Of a DNA stretch of 64,000 bases, positions 35,223 to 52,640 are shown piece after piece. Positions within the stretch are counted from its first letter, which is position 1. Each line of letters opens with the position of its first letter. A program made the translations under genes and the position numbers. This DNA comes from Diplonema papillatum (taxonomy: Eukaryota; Euglenozoa; Diplonemea; Diplonemida; Diplonemidae), in assembly GCA_030068145.1 (NCBI GenBank), contig JAPJBO010000240.1, positions 203,151-267,150 on the forward strand. Direction: 5' to 3'. The notes below the pieces were generated by a model that was not told the origin of the DNA, ran no database searches, and saw only the letters and a list, made by a program, of their open reading frames with translations.

Positions 35223-35831
35223 GTCGAGGCTATTTCTCTTCGCTGCCCCCACACCCTGCCACAGGTCCGTGTACTCACCTTCCCCCCAGGCTACCAGTCG
35301 ATCGCGGATCTCCGTCGCCCGCTTCTTGTGGTGGCGCTTGCCAGAACCCCTGGATTTCCAGAGGCAGACCTTCGGGAACATTTACAGCAGGATGAACGAG
35401 TCTTCGTCTCTCTTTGTGTTCACCCGACGCAGAGTCCGAATATATGTTTCGGCCCAGAGGCGCTGGACCGGGCGGGGGACTTTCGCCACTGTCTGGCATC
35501 TGAGGTGGGCCACCTCATCCCAGGATGGTAAGCCCCTGCCTGGGTCCGGAATGGTCACCCCCGCTGTATCTTCCACCTTCCCGTCAAGTTGCTGTCGACA
35601 AGAACGATGCGTTGTCCTCCCAATACCAGTCACGTCCCCACACACCTCGCATTCCCTCAGGCCGAGCTGCCTCAGAGATGATTCAGGAACCGGGTCCACG
35701 TGGCGGTGCGAGTTTATGTGGACCTTCAATGACGTGAAGGTCGAGAACGGTTGGCCGGGGCGCTTGTTACTTGGTCTCTGGGAACGACCGCACCCTGCCA
35801 CCGGGCAGTAGAACGGCGTTTTTTTTAACAT
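35216..35831 (-). pseudogene. Truncated retroelement ORF: N-terminal zinc fingers, no reverse-transcriptase domain
   Basis: ATG at 35829-35831 opens 149 residues to TAA at 35382. They show a C2H2 finger (C9-x4-C14-x23-H38-x3-H42), a second C-x2-C-x10-H-x2-C motif (C61, C64, H75, C78), then the WAETYIRTLRRV region. The same frame continues after the TAA as MFPKVCLWKSRGSGKRHHKK ... RDRLVAWGEGEYTDLWQ, the LPK..LR..RGGKRH..K and R(L)xxWxxGExxxLW patterns that precede the reverse transcriptase in non-LTR-type elements, to TGA at 35214. A Gln or similar codon mutated to TAA would explain the break. The RT and everything after it are missing, replaced by SSU rRNA sequence at about 35220. The family name is uncertain. 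Confidence 0.6.
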
Positions 35832-35885
35832 TAAATCGAAACAAACGATTCAGCCATTGCGTTTTGCTGAAATAATAACGACATG

Positions 35886-36600
35886 TGAAGGGAAGAAAAT
35901 ACGTGTTCCAAAAAGTGTGTGATAGGCCACATGTGGAGAGAAGAAAATACGTGCTCCAAAAAGTGTGTGATAGGCCGCATGTGGAAAGAAAAAGTTCCAA
36001 ACGCACCCGTAACCACATAGCCCTTTCTTGCTCTAAGAGAACCCATTTATCAACGGTCACACGGAGACCCTAAACTCCCGGAATTTCAAGCGAACTTTAA
36101 CTCTAAAAAGTGTGTGATAGGCCACATGGGGAGAGAAGAAAATACGTGTTCCAAAAGATAGGCCGCATGGAGAGAAGAAAATACGTGCTCCAAAAAGTGT
36201 GTGATAGGCCGCATGTGGAAAGAAAAAGTTCCAAACGCACAACCCGTAACCACATAGCCCTTTCTTGCTCTAAGAGAACCCATACGGTCACACGGAGACC
36301 CTAAAACCCCGGAATTTCAAGCGAACTTTAACTCTAAAAAGTGTGTGATAGGCCACATGTGGAGAGAAGAAAATACGTGTTCCAAAAGATAGGCCGCATG
36401 TGGAGAGAAGAAAATACGTGCTCCAAATAGTGTGTGATAGGCCGCATGTGGAAAGAAAAAGTTCCAAAAGCACAACCCGTAACCACATAGCCCTTTCTTG
36501 CTCTAAGAGAACCCATTTATCAACGGTCACACGGAGACCCTAAACCCCCGGAATTTCAAGCAAACTTTAACTCTAAAAAGTGTGTGATAGGCCGCATGTA
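35886..36600. repeat. Satellite: three tandem units of about 210-240 bp with nested 45-bp subrepeats
   Basis: The junction ctctaaaaagtgtgtgatag recurs at 36101, 36333 and 36571 (periods 232 and 238). Each unit contains two subrepeats of the type gtgtgataggccgcatgtgg + agagaagaaaatacgtg, then an Asn/Thr-like unique part that ends with cggtcacacggagaccc. Short open frames here are by-products of the repeat. Confidence 0.9.
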
Positions 36601-37414
36601 CAAACAAGCACCCACATTGCGAAAAGGCTGCACCCGGGTTCATGGGTTTCAACTGGGGATTCTCCAGCGAAAATCAAACAGAAAGTCTCAAACAAACAAA
36701 CACTCACTCTAAAACGCGAAATAAGTTTTACACGGGAGGATGTGGGAAGTAAGACACATCAAACCGACGGCTGCAGAACTGCGGTCGTCGAGAGAAGCAA
36801 GAACGCAAATAATTGAACTCGAGTAACTCCGCAAAGGTGGGGGGGGGGGAACTTGAAACAAGAATCTTACGAAAAATACCCTTTCTTTCGTCCGCTCTCA
36901 ATCTCTTCACCACTCCCCAAGCCTCTGCGGTGTCAACCGGGAATCACCGGTCTTTTGGAATCTCGGAATACGCTTTGCAACAGAAAAAGCAAATAAAGGG
37001 AAACTGTTGCAAACCAGACAAAAACGAAAAAAGCTTCACAACCAACCAATCTGTACGCCTATTCGGGATCGTCGGAAACACAAAAAAGGAAAGAAGTATT
37101 GTCAACCGTAGGCTTCAATCCCCAGCCTTTTCAAACCCCCTTCCAACATGTATGCACAACGGAGCCCCCGACCGTATTTTTTACGAATGTGAACTTGTGG
37201 GCCGCAAACCCTGGATCTGTACTTGTTCAGCAAATAAGTAGAGCGAACCCAGCTAGTTGAATACGAGTGTCTTCAAACTGGCGGCAAGCTCTCGCTGTGC
37301 AATGAGCTCAAATTTTGTAAAGACATTTGGGTTGCGAGGAAGAATCCGAGTCCAACTGGGGGTTTCTGAACCAGCACTTCCCGATGTCCTACTTCAGCAG
37401 CACTAAGTCAATGC
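36601..37414. other. Intergenic, no recognisable feature
   Basis: Moderately AT-rich unique sequence with a run of ten G at 36840-36849. A plus-strand open frame of 142 codons (36813-37241) has no recognisable motif or compositional signature of a protein, and I do not call it. Confidence 0.6.
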
Positions 37415-37890
37415 GGGAGTGAAAAAGTGCGGGAGTGGCCACTCCTTCATGGAGGGGTCCCACTCCTTCATTGAGGGAGTGCCACTCCCGCATTGGGAGT
37501 GCCACTCCTTCATTGAGGGGGTCCCACTCCTTCATTGAGGGTGCCACTCCCGCATTGAGGGGTCCCACTCCTTCGCATTGAGGGGGTCCCACTCCTTCGC
37601 ATTGAGGGGGTCCCACTCCTTCATTGAGGGTGCCACTCCCGCATTGAGACTCCTTCATTGAGGGGGTCCCACTGGGGGTCCCATTCCTTCATTGAGGGAG
37701 TGCCACTCCCGCATTGAGGGAGTGCCACTCCTTCATTGAGGGTCCCACTCCCGCATTGAGACTCCCGCATTGAGGGGGTCCCACTCCCGCATTGAGGGGG
37801 TCCCATTCCTTCATTGAGGGAGTGCCACTCCCGCATTGAGGGAGTGCCACTCCTTCATTGAGGGTCCCACTCCCGCATTGAGGGAGTGAG
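37415..37890. repeat. Minisatellite based on gcactcc(c/t)(g/t)cattgaggg
   Basis: About 20-23-bp units alternating between cactccttcattgaggg and cactcccgcattgaggg, with variable ggtcc/gagtgc connectors, repeated some 20 times. A related cccgcattgcgg motif appears twice at 39970-40020. Confidence 0.92.
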
Positions 37891-38086
37891 GCCGAACGCA
37901 CAAACGACAGCAAAACCACTCCCGCAATTCGGAGTGGGAGTCCGGGGTGCAGTTTGTCAGCGGCGCAAACAAGCTGGCACTATGCCAGCTTTTCGCTACG
38001 TCACTCCAGAAGGGTCACTTTTGCCGCGTTTTCGTCGTGGTGCAACCCTTGTCGGTTGCAACTGTTCTTGGAAGTTTGCACAAACA

Positions 38087-38166
38087 CAGGCCAAAGTCCT
38101 GAGTGAGAAAACAACGCACGGTGGTGTAAGCGAAGAACAAATCCGATTGTGTTTGTATTGTATTTG
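38087..38166. repeat. Dispersed repeat alpha, copy 1 (copy 2 at 39535-39612)
   Basis: About 75 bases beginning caaagtcctgagtgagaaa, then cacggtggtgtaagcga and attgtgtttgtattgtattt, recur at 39535-39612 with small indels. Both copies lie in otherwise unique DNA, so a dispersed element or a rearranged segment is likely. Confidence 0.85.
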
Positions 38167-38913
38167 CCCCTTAGCGACTCGAAGCAGCTACGTCGAGTAT
38201 TTTCGTGTTGGCAATACGTTTGAAACTGGGGGCCAGTTGGCAGGTACTACTTGCGAAACCAACACGGAACTTCTTCGCTCACCATACTTCACTCTTCGCG
38301 GCTCCGGGCCCGCTGACAGTCGTAAAGAAAGCGGGGTTTCCTACAGACCTGCCTACCGGCATTTGTGCCGGTAAAGCGGGTTTGAATACCGGTTCCTCAA
38401 CAAGCCGGCCCCTCCTCACCCTCCCCCCCCCCCTCCCCAGAGAATAGAAAACAGTGTTCTATCTTCTCTCCCCCTCCCCCTTTTCGATGTTGCTGTTGAC
38501 TAACGGTTGGTCGGACCCTTCCCCGGTGAGCATCCCATGCAAGTAACAGTGTTGTTGACTTAGACCGATACGGGCTACATGGCAACCCCAGCTCAACAGT
38601 ACTCAAAAGAACTCAATGCTCAACATGACCGGAAACAGCCAAAACGGCCCGGAAAGTCCGCACCGCGAAAGCGAGCGGGAAAAGAACTTGACTTGGAAAG
38701 GACCAGTTTGACCTCATCCTCATCATCGTTGACTCTCCCGACGGACGATGTCATAAAGTAACACTAGCCCGCGAACAGTGCTCGCCTGTCTTGATGGCAC
38801 TTGCACTTTACAGAACACAATGCTCCAGTGACATAGCTAACTAATCTGGCATGACCTCGCCTTGTCAATGGTGCTAGCACAGATGGGTGACGAAACCGAG
38901 AAGACGGTCTTCC

Positions 38914-39140
38914 GAAACCGACTTCAACGGCGCAATAGGAGGAGGGGACTTCCAATCAATGTGCAGCGAGAACGCTATTCCGAACCGACTTCCAATAAAA
39001 CGCAACAGTAGAAGGGACTTCCCAATCAAACACAAGGGCGAGAACACGATTCCGAACCGGCTTCAAAAAACGCAACAACAGAGGGGACTTTCCAATCAAA
39101 CAAAAGGGCGAGAACACGATTCCGAACCGACTTCGGAAGT
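38914..39140. repeat. Tandem repeat, about 70-bp unit, three copies plus a partial
   Basis: Units begin ccgaaccgacttc (38914 diverged, 38982, 39053, and a partial at about 39122) and contain ggggactt(t)ccaatcaaac and gcgagaacacgatt. The third and second copies are closest. Confidence 0.85.
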
Positions 39141-39474
39141 GCACACTTTAGAGCGCATCTGGCGGGTCCCCTAGCGACCCTCACCGAGTTTGCGAGCACA
39201 AATGCACCAGGTTAGGCCTGCTGCACGTGCTCAGCGTTCGTACAGAACTTCCGGTTCACAGGTTAAGTGGCCACCACTTCCAACTCAAAGCAAGACGAGG
39301 CGTTCCTTGGAGCTTGCGCTGAGGACAAGCTCTGAGCTGTCGACGCTGAATACGGGGCAAACGTGTTACTCGCAAACAGGTAATTTCTTACATACATAAG
39401 CGCCAGCTTGGAAGGAAATGCTCGACAACAACTGCCAGACAAAGAACCGGAGGACTGTAACTACCGAACCACGT

Positions 39475-39535
39475 GTTGAACGGACGTGAGGTCATGCGGG
39501 TCTATCCCAACCCGACAAATCACACAAACACAACA
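39475..39535. repeat. Dispersed repeat beta, copy 1 (copy 2 at 43243-43311)
   Basis: About 60 bases, accacgtgttga(a/g)cggacg then tgaggtcatgcgggtcta and cgacaaatcacacaaaca, are shared between the two sites. In both cases a related motif of the type (a)taagcgcca lies 60-80 bases upstream, so the shared element may be longer and degenerate. Confidence 0.8.
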
Positions 39536-39635
39536 GGCTCAAAGTCCTGAGTGAGAAAGCAACACACGGTGGTGTAAGCGAACAAATCAGATTGTGTTTG
39601 TATTGTATTTTCCCTTCTACCTACCCCCCCCCATT

Positions 39636-39683
39636 GTTAGTGTCGCCTACGTTAGGCACCTTTTCCCAAAAGGCGACACTAAC
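39636..39683. other. Perfect 13-bp inverted repeat
   Basis: GTTAGTGTCGCCT (39636-39648) is the exact reverse complement of 39671-39683, with a 22-nt spacer. It could form a hairpin. It is too short to be called a transposon terminus and no flanking duplication is obvious. Confidence 0.7.
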
Positions 39684-39850
39684 ACGGGAAGCCGTTGGTG
39701 AGGATGAGACGAGGGGACGCCGTCACCCTCGGTGACGGGGCCGCGGCCCGCACCGCGCCTCCGACGGAACGACCTACGCCCTTAGAAGTACATGACAGTA
39801 GTGAGGCGACTGGAAACTCCTCGGAGAGATGGTCCCTGCACTCCAACTCA

Positions 39851-39886
<36 letters not shown>
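39851..39886. repeat. CT microsatellite
   Basis: Almost pure (TC)n of 36 bases with one T interruption. Confidence 0.95.
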
Positions 39887-40315
39887 AAGGCGTGGCGTAC
39901 CTTGGGGCTTGGTGCTGGACAGGAGTCCGCAGACGGTCAACCACAGAGCGGACGAATGCGAAAGTGCCGCTCCCGCATTGCGGATGTGAATGCATGGTGC
40001 CACCCCCGCATTGCGGGTGTAAATCCAAAAGAATAAGCAAAAGAAAACCGACCGCACAAACACTCCCCCATCCATCCGGTGGAGGGGTCCGCCGTGTGGG
40101 TTTGAAGAGAGAGCGCGTGGTGCTTGCGCCAGAGGCCGGGGGCAATCCACGCCCGAAGGGCAGGTGTCACGCCCGCTTGTTTCAACCAACTATCTTCACG
40201 AATAAATGGGCCTTTATGCGTGCTAGATCGTTCGACGCGGGGGGAAGAAAGCGATCAGCCTGTCTTATTTCATTGTCAGTTTAGGGCGCCTAGGATTGCT
40301 CGGAAAAGATATCCC

Positions 40316-40339
40316 TAGTAGTAGTAGTAGTAGTAGTAG
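40316..40339. repeat. TAG trinucleotide microsatellite
   Basis: Eight TAG/GTA units. A shorter tagtagtagtag run lies at about 44731-44742. Confidence 0.95.
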
Positions 40340-42018
40340 GAATTGGAGCAGGCGTCTTCTGGCCTCTCGCACTGGCTTGGCTACCTGGGGCTTGTGCTGA
40401 CTCCTTCCTCCGGTCGGCTTGTGCATCTCCATCTCACAGCAAAGGGTGGAACCAAAGCGGATACTCACAAGCAAACGAACGACCATGAGGCAAGCTATGA
40501 TCGCCGCTGGGACGACGTCACGCCACCAGCCCGCGGGGGACGGAGGGTGGGAAAAGGAATCGGGAAGGTGTGGCTGACATTCTTTGATCTGCTGAACTGT
40601 TGAAAGCGTTTGGGAAATATGGAAACGTGCTCCCAGACGCACAGAAAACGTATCGCATTCGTGCTTGCAATTATATCTTTCCTAACTTTTTGTTCCCGAA
40701 ACATTCCCCCAGTCTCCTGGAAAAAAAAAATGTGTTCTTTCCTTTTTTCATTGCCGTTTTCTTCTTAAAACGTTCGAAGAGTATCTTTTTTTCCTCAACA
40801 CACACACACACACAAGCAACTATTCTTCTTTTTGTCTGTGCGATCTATCCTGCATCAGCAGGTTAGACCGCTGCTAACGTTCGTTTTAGCGGTAGTCCTC
40901 CAGAAGGTTACAACTAATAGAAAGTCAAGTAATTTCTTTTTTGTATAAGCACCTGCTTTGTAGGAAATACTTGAGGAGGCTGCCAGTTGCAAAGATCAAA
41001 GGAGGTAAATGTGCTGTAGCCCACACGAAACACAGGTGAATCTGGGTTCAGTGGCGGGCGTAAGCGTTCAACAAAAAAGACCCATTTTGTAGTTGTATTG
41101 TTTCTCCCCCTCTAGCCTCCTTCGAAGTAAGCACAAGGCAGCCCCTCGAGTATTTTTTTAAGCGAAACTCGCCATTGTCTGAAAACAAAGTCGTCACGAA
41201 TGAAAGGAAAGGACAAAAAGGTCACTAAATCCCGACCTTGTGCCCAGGCTCCTACCTAACCCTTCAAATGTCTCGCATGTAGTCAATCGGGAACTTTAAT
41301 CGACTTCTCACACGAAGGGGAGCCCGAGACTAAATTCAAAGCGAATTTCTTCTTGGTGTCGGTCGCAACTTTTAAAAACCTGGCTAGCCGTAGTTAAAGT
41401 GTATACTCATACATACATCCCACATGCTACCCGCCTCACAGCCTCAATGGTCAACCGGAGACCCTAAAACACCGAACCTCTAAACCACAAGAAACGCAAG
41501 AAGCTGTCGAAAAATAGTCCAATTGCCGAAGGGCCATCCCCAGGCTCTGAGACTCGCGGTTTCAAGTGAAATCTGTCACTTTAGCAAAAATGCGAAGGTC
41601 CGCAGACATCGCGTTCGACGGGAAACGACCGCTTCTTCTTCTTCACACACAAACACCAGGGGACTTTGGAAACTCGGTTTCCCGGTTTCAGAAACCGGGG
41701 TTTTCCGGTTTCGGTTTTTCAAAAATAAAAATAATTTATAAATTATGATTCAAGTGGCCCCTGTACTGTACTGTACTGCAGCTACATGGCGCGTCACGGT
41801 GCGTCACTGCAATTCGAAGCTTTTCACTTACCATCTCCGTAGTTTGATTGTGGGCACACCAATACCGCAAGCTTACATCTCACCACCCCCCTTCGTCCCC
41901 TTGTTTGCGTGTGCGGGGCGACGGTTCCAGGACTCAGACACCCACAGGCACCACAGAGCCCCAAAACGGTTTTTGGCTGAAACCGGCTTTTATGCTTGGT
42001 CAGACAAAGAGCTAAAGT

Positions 42019-48467
<6,449 letters not shown>

Positions 48468-50005
48468 GTGGTAGGTTTCGAGTTTTGGATTTCTGGTGAC
48501 GCCCCCCCTGGGGTTTCTGATGTTTTCCTTAAGGAATTGCCTTGTGGGAGGTGACTCTGTTTTGTTTTTGCATTCTGCAGCCATTATTTCAGCATAAACG
48601 AGCATCCGACCACGTATTTTGCATTTCCCGAGCATTTTCGGACCACCCAAGTGGTAGGTTTCTGGTTTTGAGCTGCTGGGGGCCCCCCTTTTTTCCGAAA
48701 AACAGGGGTCTTTCAGGGTCCTTTCAGGGTCCTTTCAGGGTCCTTTCAGGGTCCCGGCGGTTTGGCGACACATTTTGCAGGCGTTTTATGAACCCACACC
48801 GGTGTGGATCAAACTTTCCTGGGGTTTCCGATTGTTTTTGGGTTCCGTTTGCGGTTGTGTCCTAGTCGGGCTGCTTTTTGTGGCTGCAGTTTGGGTTTTT
48901 GATGATTTTCCTTAAGGAATTGCCTAGGAATTGGCTTGTGGGGGTGATTTGGCCTTGTTTTCGCATTCTGCAGCCATTATTTCAGCCTAAACGAGCGTCT
49001 GACCACTTTTTCCGCCGTTTCGGAGCATTTTATGAGCACCTGAGTGGTAGGTTTCGAGTTTTGGATTTCTGGTGACGCCCCCCCTGGGTTTTCTGATGTT
49101 TTCCTTAAGGAATTGCCTTGTGGGAGGTGACTCTGTCTTGTTTTTGCATTCTGCAGCCATTATTTCAGCCTAAACGAGCATCCGACCACGTATTTTGCAT
49201 TTCCCGAGCATTTTAGGACCACCCAAGTGGTAGGTTTCTGGTTTTGAGCTGCTGGGGGCCCCCCTTTTTCCCGAAAAACAGGGGTCTTTCAGGGTCCTTT
49301 CAGGGTCCTTTCAGGGTCCTTTCAGGGTCCTTTCAGGGTCCTTTCAGGGTCCTTTCAGGGTCCTTTCAGGGTCCTTTCAGGGTCCTTTCAGGGTCCTTTC
49401 AGGGTCCCGGCGGTTTGGCGACACATTTTGCAGGCGTTTTATGAACCCACACCGGTGTGGATCAAACTTTCCTGGGGTTTCCGATTGTTTTTGGGTTCCG
49501 TTTGCGGTTTGTGTCCTAGTCGGGCTGCTTTTTGTGGCTGCAGTTTGGGGTTTTGATGATTTTCCTTAAGGAATTGCCTAGGAATTGGCTTGTGGGGGTG
49601 TTTTGGACTTGTTTTCGCGTTCTGCAGCCATTATTTCAGCCTAAACGAGCGTCTGACCACGTTTTTCGCTGTTTCGGAGCATTTTATGAGCACCTGAGTG
49701 GTAGGTTTCGAGTTTTGGATTTCTGGTGACGCCCCCCCTGGGTTTTCTGATGATAAGGAATTGCCTTGTGGGAGGTGACTCTGTCTTGTTTTTGCATTCT
49801 GCAGCCGTATTTTGCATTTCCCGAGCATTTTAGGACCACCCAAGTGGTAGGTTTCTGGTTTTGAGCTGCTGGGGGCCCCCCTTTTTTCCGAAAAACAGGG
49901 GTCTTTCAGGGTCCTTTCAGGGTCCTTTCAGGGTCCCGGCGGTTTGGCGACACATTTTGCAGGCGTTTTATGGGTCCACACCGGTGTGGATCAAACTTTC
50001 CCGGG
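48468..50005. repeat. Three tandem units of about 575-655 bp carrying an 11-bp VNTR
   Basis: The landmark gtggtaggtttcgagttttg occurs near 48468, 49043 and 49698. Inside each unit a tttcagggtcc 11-mer array varies in length: about 4 copies (48712-48755), about 11 (49284-49408) and about 3 (49904-49938). The third unit has lost about 45 bases around 49752 and 49805, and it breaks off at about 50010 into the start motif of the downstream macrosatellite. Confidence 0.93.
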
Positions 50006-51015
50006 GTTTCCGATTCACACTCGGTTGCCCCCTCGTGGATTGGATTGATTCTCAGTGTTTTTAGCCTTCCTTCTAGATACGGCCTCTTTGTGAGAGGCCG
50101 AATCTCCGCGGATCGAAGAGGGCAGCTAATTTTGGGATTTAGCCCGCCAGCTATCGAGCTTCGGAGTCCACCGAGGGTCAGAATGAAAAGCTCGGATTCA
50201 AAACAGTTCAATAACGCCCTCGGACCAAAGAAAATGACCCGGGGTTGACCTTCAGATGGTCGTTCCGTATTTGAACGGTCGCCATGAGAATGACTGATAT
50301 AACCCTGGGCCCCCCATCGTTGCTTTTAGAGTTATTAACTTAAAGCTTTTTTTCTGCTTGTTGTGCTCATTCTTCGGCCATACCGTCTCCTGCCCGACTA
50401 TTATGGGTCGGGCCCAGAACTCAAACAGAGAACAAGCCGGGGCACTGGTGTCAGACGTCACAGGCTGGACACCCTCACAAGCGAATTGCGGACACCCTGA
50501 GCGACTATGCCAAACTCTCAAAAAATTAGGAGCGAGTGACGTTATTCTTCACTCTTGCGTTTCATCTTGGGACTGCCGCTAGCCAAAACGAGCACCCACC
50601 TGGACTATTCTGTGACTGGCCGTGAAGCGAAAGTCCTGGCTGGAGCAACTGGAGCAACCTCCTTGTAGAATCTTCTCTCACGTGGAGGCTAATCCCTTCT
50701 TTCCCTCTTCTCCGCGCCGCAGTGAACCGCAACATCATTCTCCTGCAGCACAGGTGAGTAGCCGACCACGAATTGCCACTTGCCACGAACCCACCTTCGA
50801 GTACCACACTTTTTTATCTTGGCCGGTGTGTGTGGGCTGAAGTCCTCGTGGCTATTCTATCCGAGAAGCCGTACTTGGCCAACTTGCATCTCAAAGGTAA
50901 AACGGAAAACAGGTTTTTGGCATTGAAGCGATTGGTCGAACGTCCTCCGCAGGGCATGCTTTGTGGGGCGAGACCGGCGTGTCCCAGAAGCCTAGGTCGG
51001 GTCGCTTTGACCCAA
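50006..51015. other. Intergenic, between two tandem arrays
   Basis: Starts with a degenerate copy (50010-50100) of the unit header cactcggttgcccc...ggcctctttgtgagaggccg also found at 51029, 54868 and 57858. The rest is unique. A 74-codon frame at 50358-50582 (+) is not recognised. Confidence 0.55.
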
Positions 51016-51721
51016 ACCCGCAAACCCGCACTCGGTGGCCCTGCGGGCCCCCTCGTGCATTTGATGGATTCTTAGTGCTTCGATGTGGGCCTTCTTGTCC
51101 AGGTTCGGCCTCTTGTGTGAAGAGGCCGACTCGAAAGAAAACAGGATTCAGCACACACAACGCAAACAGGAACTAGAAGAAGAAAAGAAATTCACAAGAT
51201 GGTTCGGGTCGGAGTTGTGCTTGAAAAATCTGGTGTTCGAGAGTTCGTGTGGAAGCAGTCAAGGTATGTGAAGTTACGAGTCAGCGATAAGGTTCTGACA
51301 GAGCTATGGGTACATATTTTTGTTGATATTTTGACCGATGCATCCAACGAAACCGTCACAGGAATTCGAAGCTCCTACGAACGACGTTCTTTCAAGGGTC
51401 GCAACTTCGGGAGAACGTGCCCCCCCCATTTCGACATGCAACAGTTGCCTATCACGTTTTCGGTGTTCCTTCAGCAAAGTGCTCCTGAGAGGTCGTGAAG
51501 TCCAAGAAGCTGGCCATCAAAGGCCCTGGAATTCTCAATGGGTGGTCTTGGGGTTGGGGGACAAAATCTGACTTGCCACCTCCTCGTGGTGTCCCCTGGA
51601 AACGTGTTTTTCGAAACGCGGCCAAGGCAAGCAGTTCCTTTGCTGTGGGTGAAAGCCCCTAACTTCGTATCTGGCCTCCGAGCTGCGCACCTACTCTTCC
51701 CAGGCGTAAAATCGGTCGGCA

Positions 51722-52640
51722 AGAAAGCAGCAGCAGCAGCAAGGCAGCAGCAGCAAGGCAGGCAGCAGTAGAAGCAAGACAGCAGCAGGAAGGCAGCAGC
51801 AGCAAGGCAGCAGCAGCAAGGCAGCAGCAGTAGAAGCAAGACAGCAGCAGGAAGGCAGCCGCAGCAAGGCAGCAGCCGCAGCAAGGCAAGGCAGCAGCAG
51901 CAAGGCAAGCAGCCGCAGCAAGGCAGCAGCCGCAGCAAGGCAGCAGCCGCAGCAAGGCAGCAGCCGCAGCAAGGCAGCAGCCGCAGCAAGGCAGCAGCCG
52001 CAGCAAGGCAGCAGCCGCAGCAAGGCAGCCACAGCAAGGCAGCAGCAGCAAGGCAGTTGCAGCAAGGCAACAGCGGCAAGGCGGCAGCATCGCGATGGCA
52101 GCAGCAAGGCGGCATCAGCAAGGCGGCATCAGCAAGGCAGCACCAGCAAGGCTGCAGCAGAAGCAAGCCACCAGCAACAAGGCAGCAGCGGCAAGGCAGC
52201 AGCAGAAGCAAGACAACAGTGGCAAGGCGGCATCCACAAGGCAGCCGCGGTAAGGCAGCAACGGCAAGGCAGCAGCAGAAGCAAGACAGCAGCGGCAAGG
52301 CAGCATCAGCAAGGCAGCAGCGGCAAGGCAGCACCAGCAAGGCAGGAGCAGAAGCAAGACAGCAGCAACAAGGCAGCAGCGGCAAGGCAACAGCGGCAAG
52401 GCAGCGGCAGAAGCAAGACAGCAGCAAAGCAAAGCAGCAGTAGCAAGGCAGCATCAGCAAGGCAGCAGCAGCAAGAAGACAGGAGCGGCAAGGCAACAGC
52501 GGCAAGGCAGCAGCAGCAAGGCAGCAGGGGCAAGCAAGGCAGCAGCAGCAAGGCAGCAGCGGCAAGGCAGCAGCGGCAAGGCAGCAGCAGCAAGGGAGCA
52601 GCGGTAAGGCAGCAGCAGGAAGAGCACCAACAGAAGGCAG
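51722..52640. repeat. CAG-rich minisatellite (agcagcaaggc)n within macrosatellite unit 1
   Basis: About 920 bases of agcag(c)aaggc-type units with agaagcaagac variants. The corresponding place in unit 2 (about 55560-55660) has only about 100 bases. The Leu/Cys-rich and Gln/Ala-rich open frames over it follow from the repeat and are not genes. Confidence 0.95.

Larger units (their letters stand above)
39690..42018. other. Intergenic, no gene recognised
   Basis: Apart from the two microsatellites and a short CA run (40796-40814), this stretch holds unique AT-rich sequence. Part of it (about 40938-41020, gcacctgctttgtaggaaatac then gccagttgc) resembles segments at 46500-46530 and 47328-47380, another dispersed family. 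No open frame has convincing protein character. Confidence 0.6.

Noticed and set aside
39636..39683. MITE terminal inverted repeats
   Set aside because: Arms are only 22 nt apart and no target-site duplication is evident, so it is reported only as a hairpin.
51471..52565. 364-codon minus-strand frame rich in Leu and Cys, and plus-strand Gln/Ala/Ser frames
   Set aside because: They run through the CAG-type minisatellite, where a stop-free repeat unit gives long frames in several registers; the array length differs between macrosatellite units.
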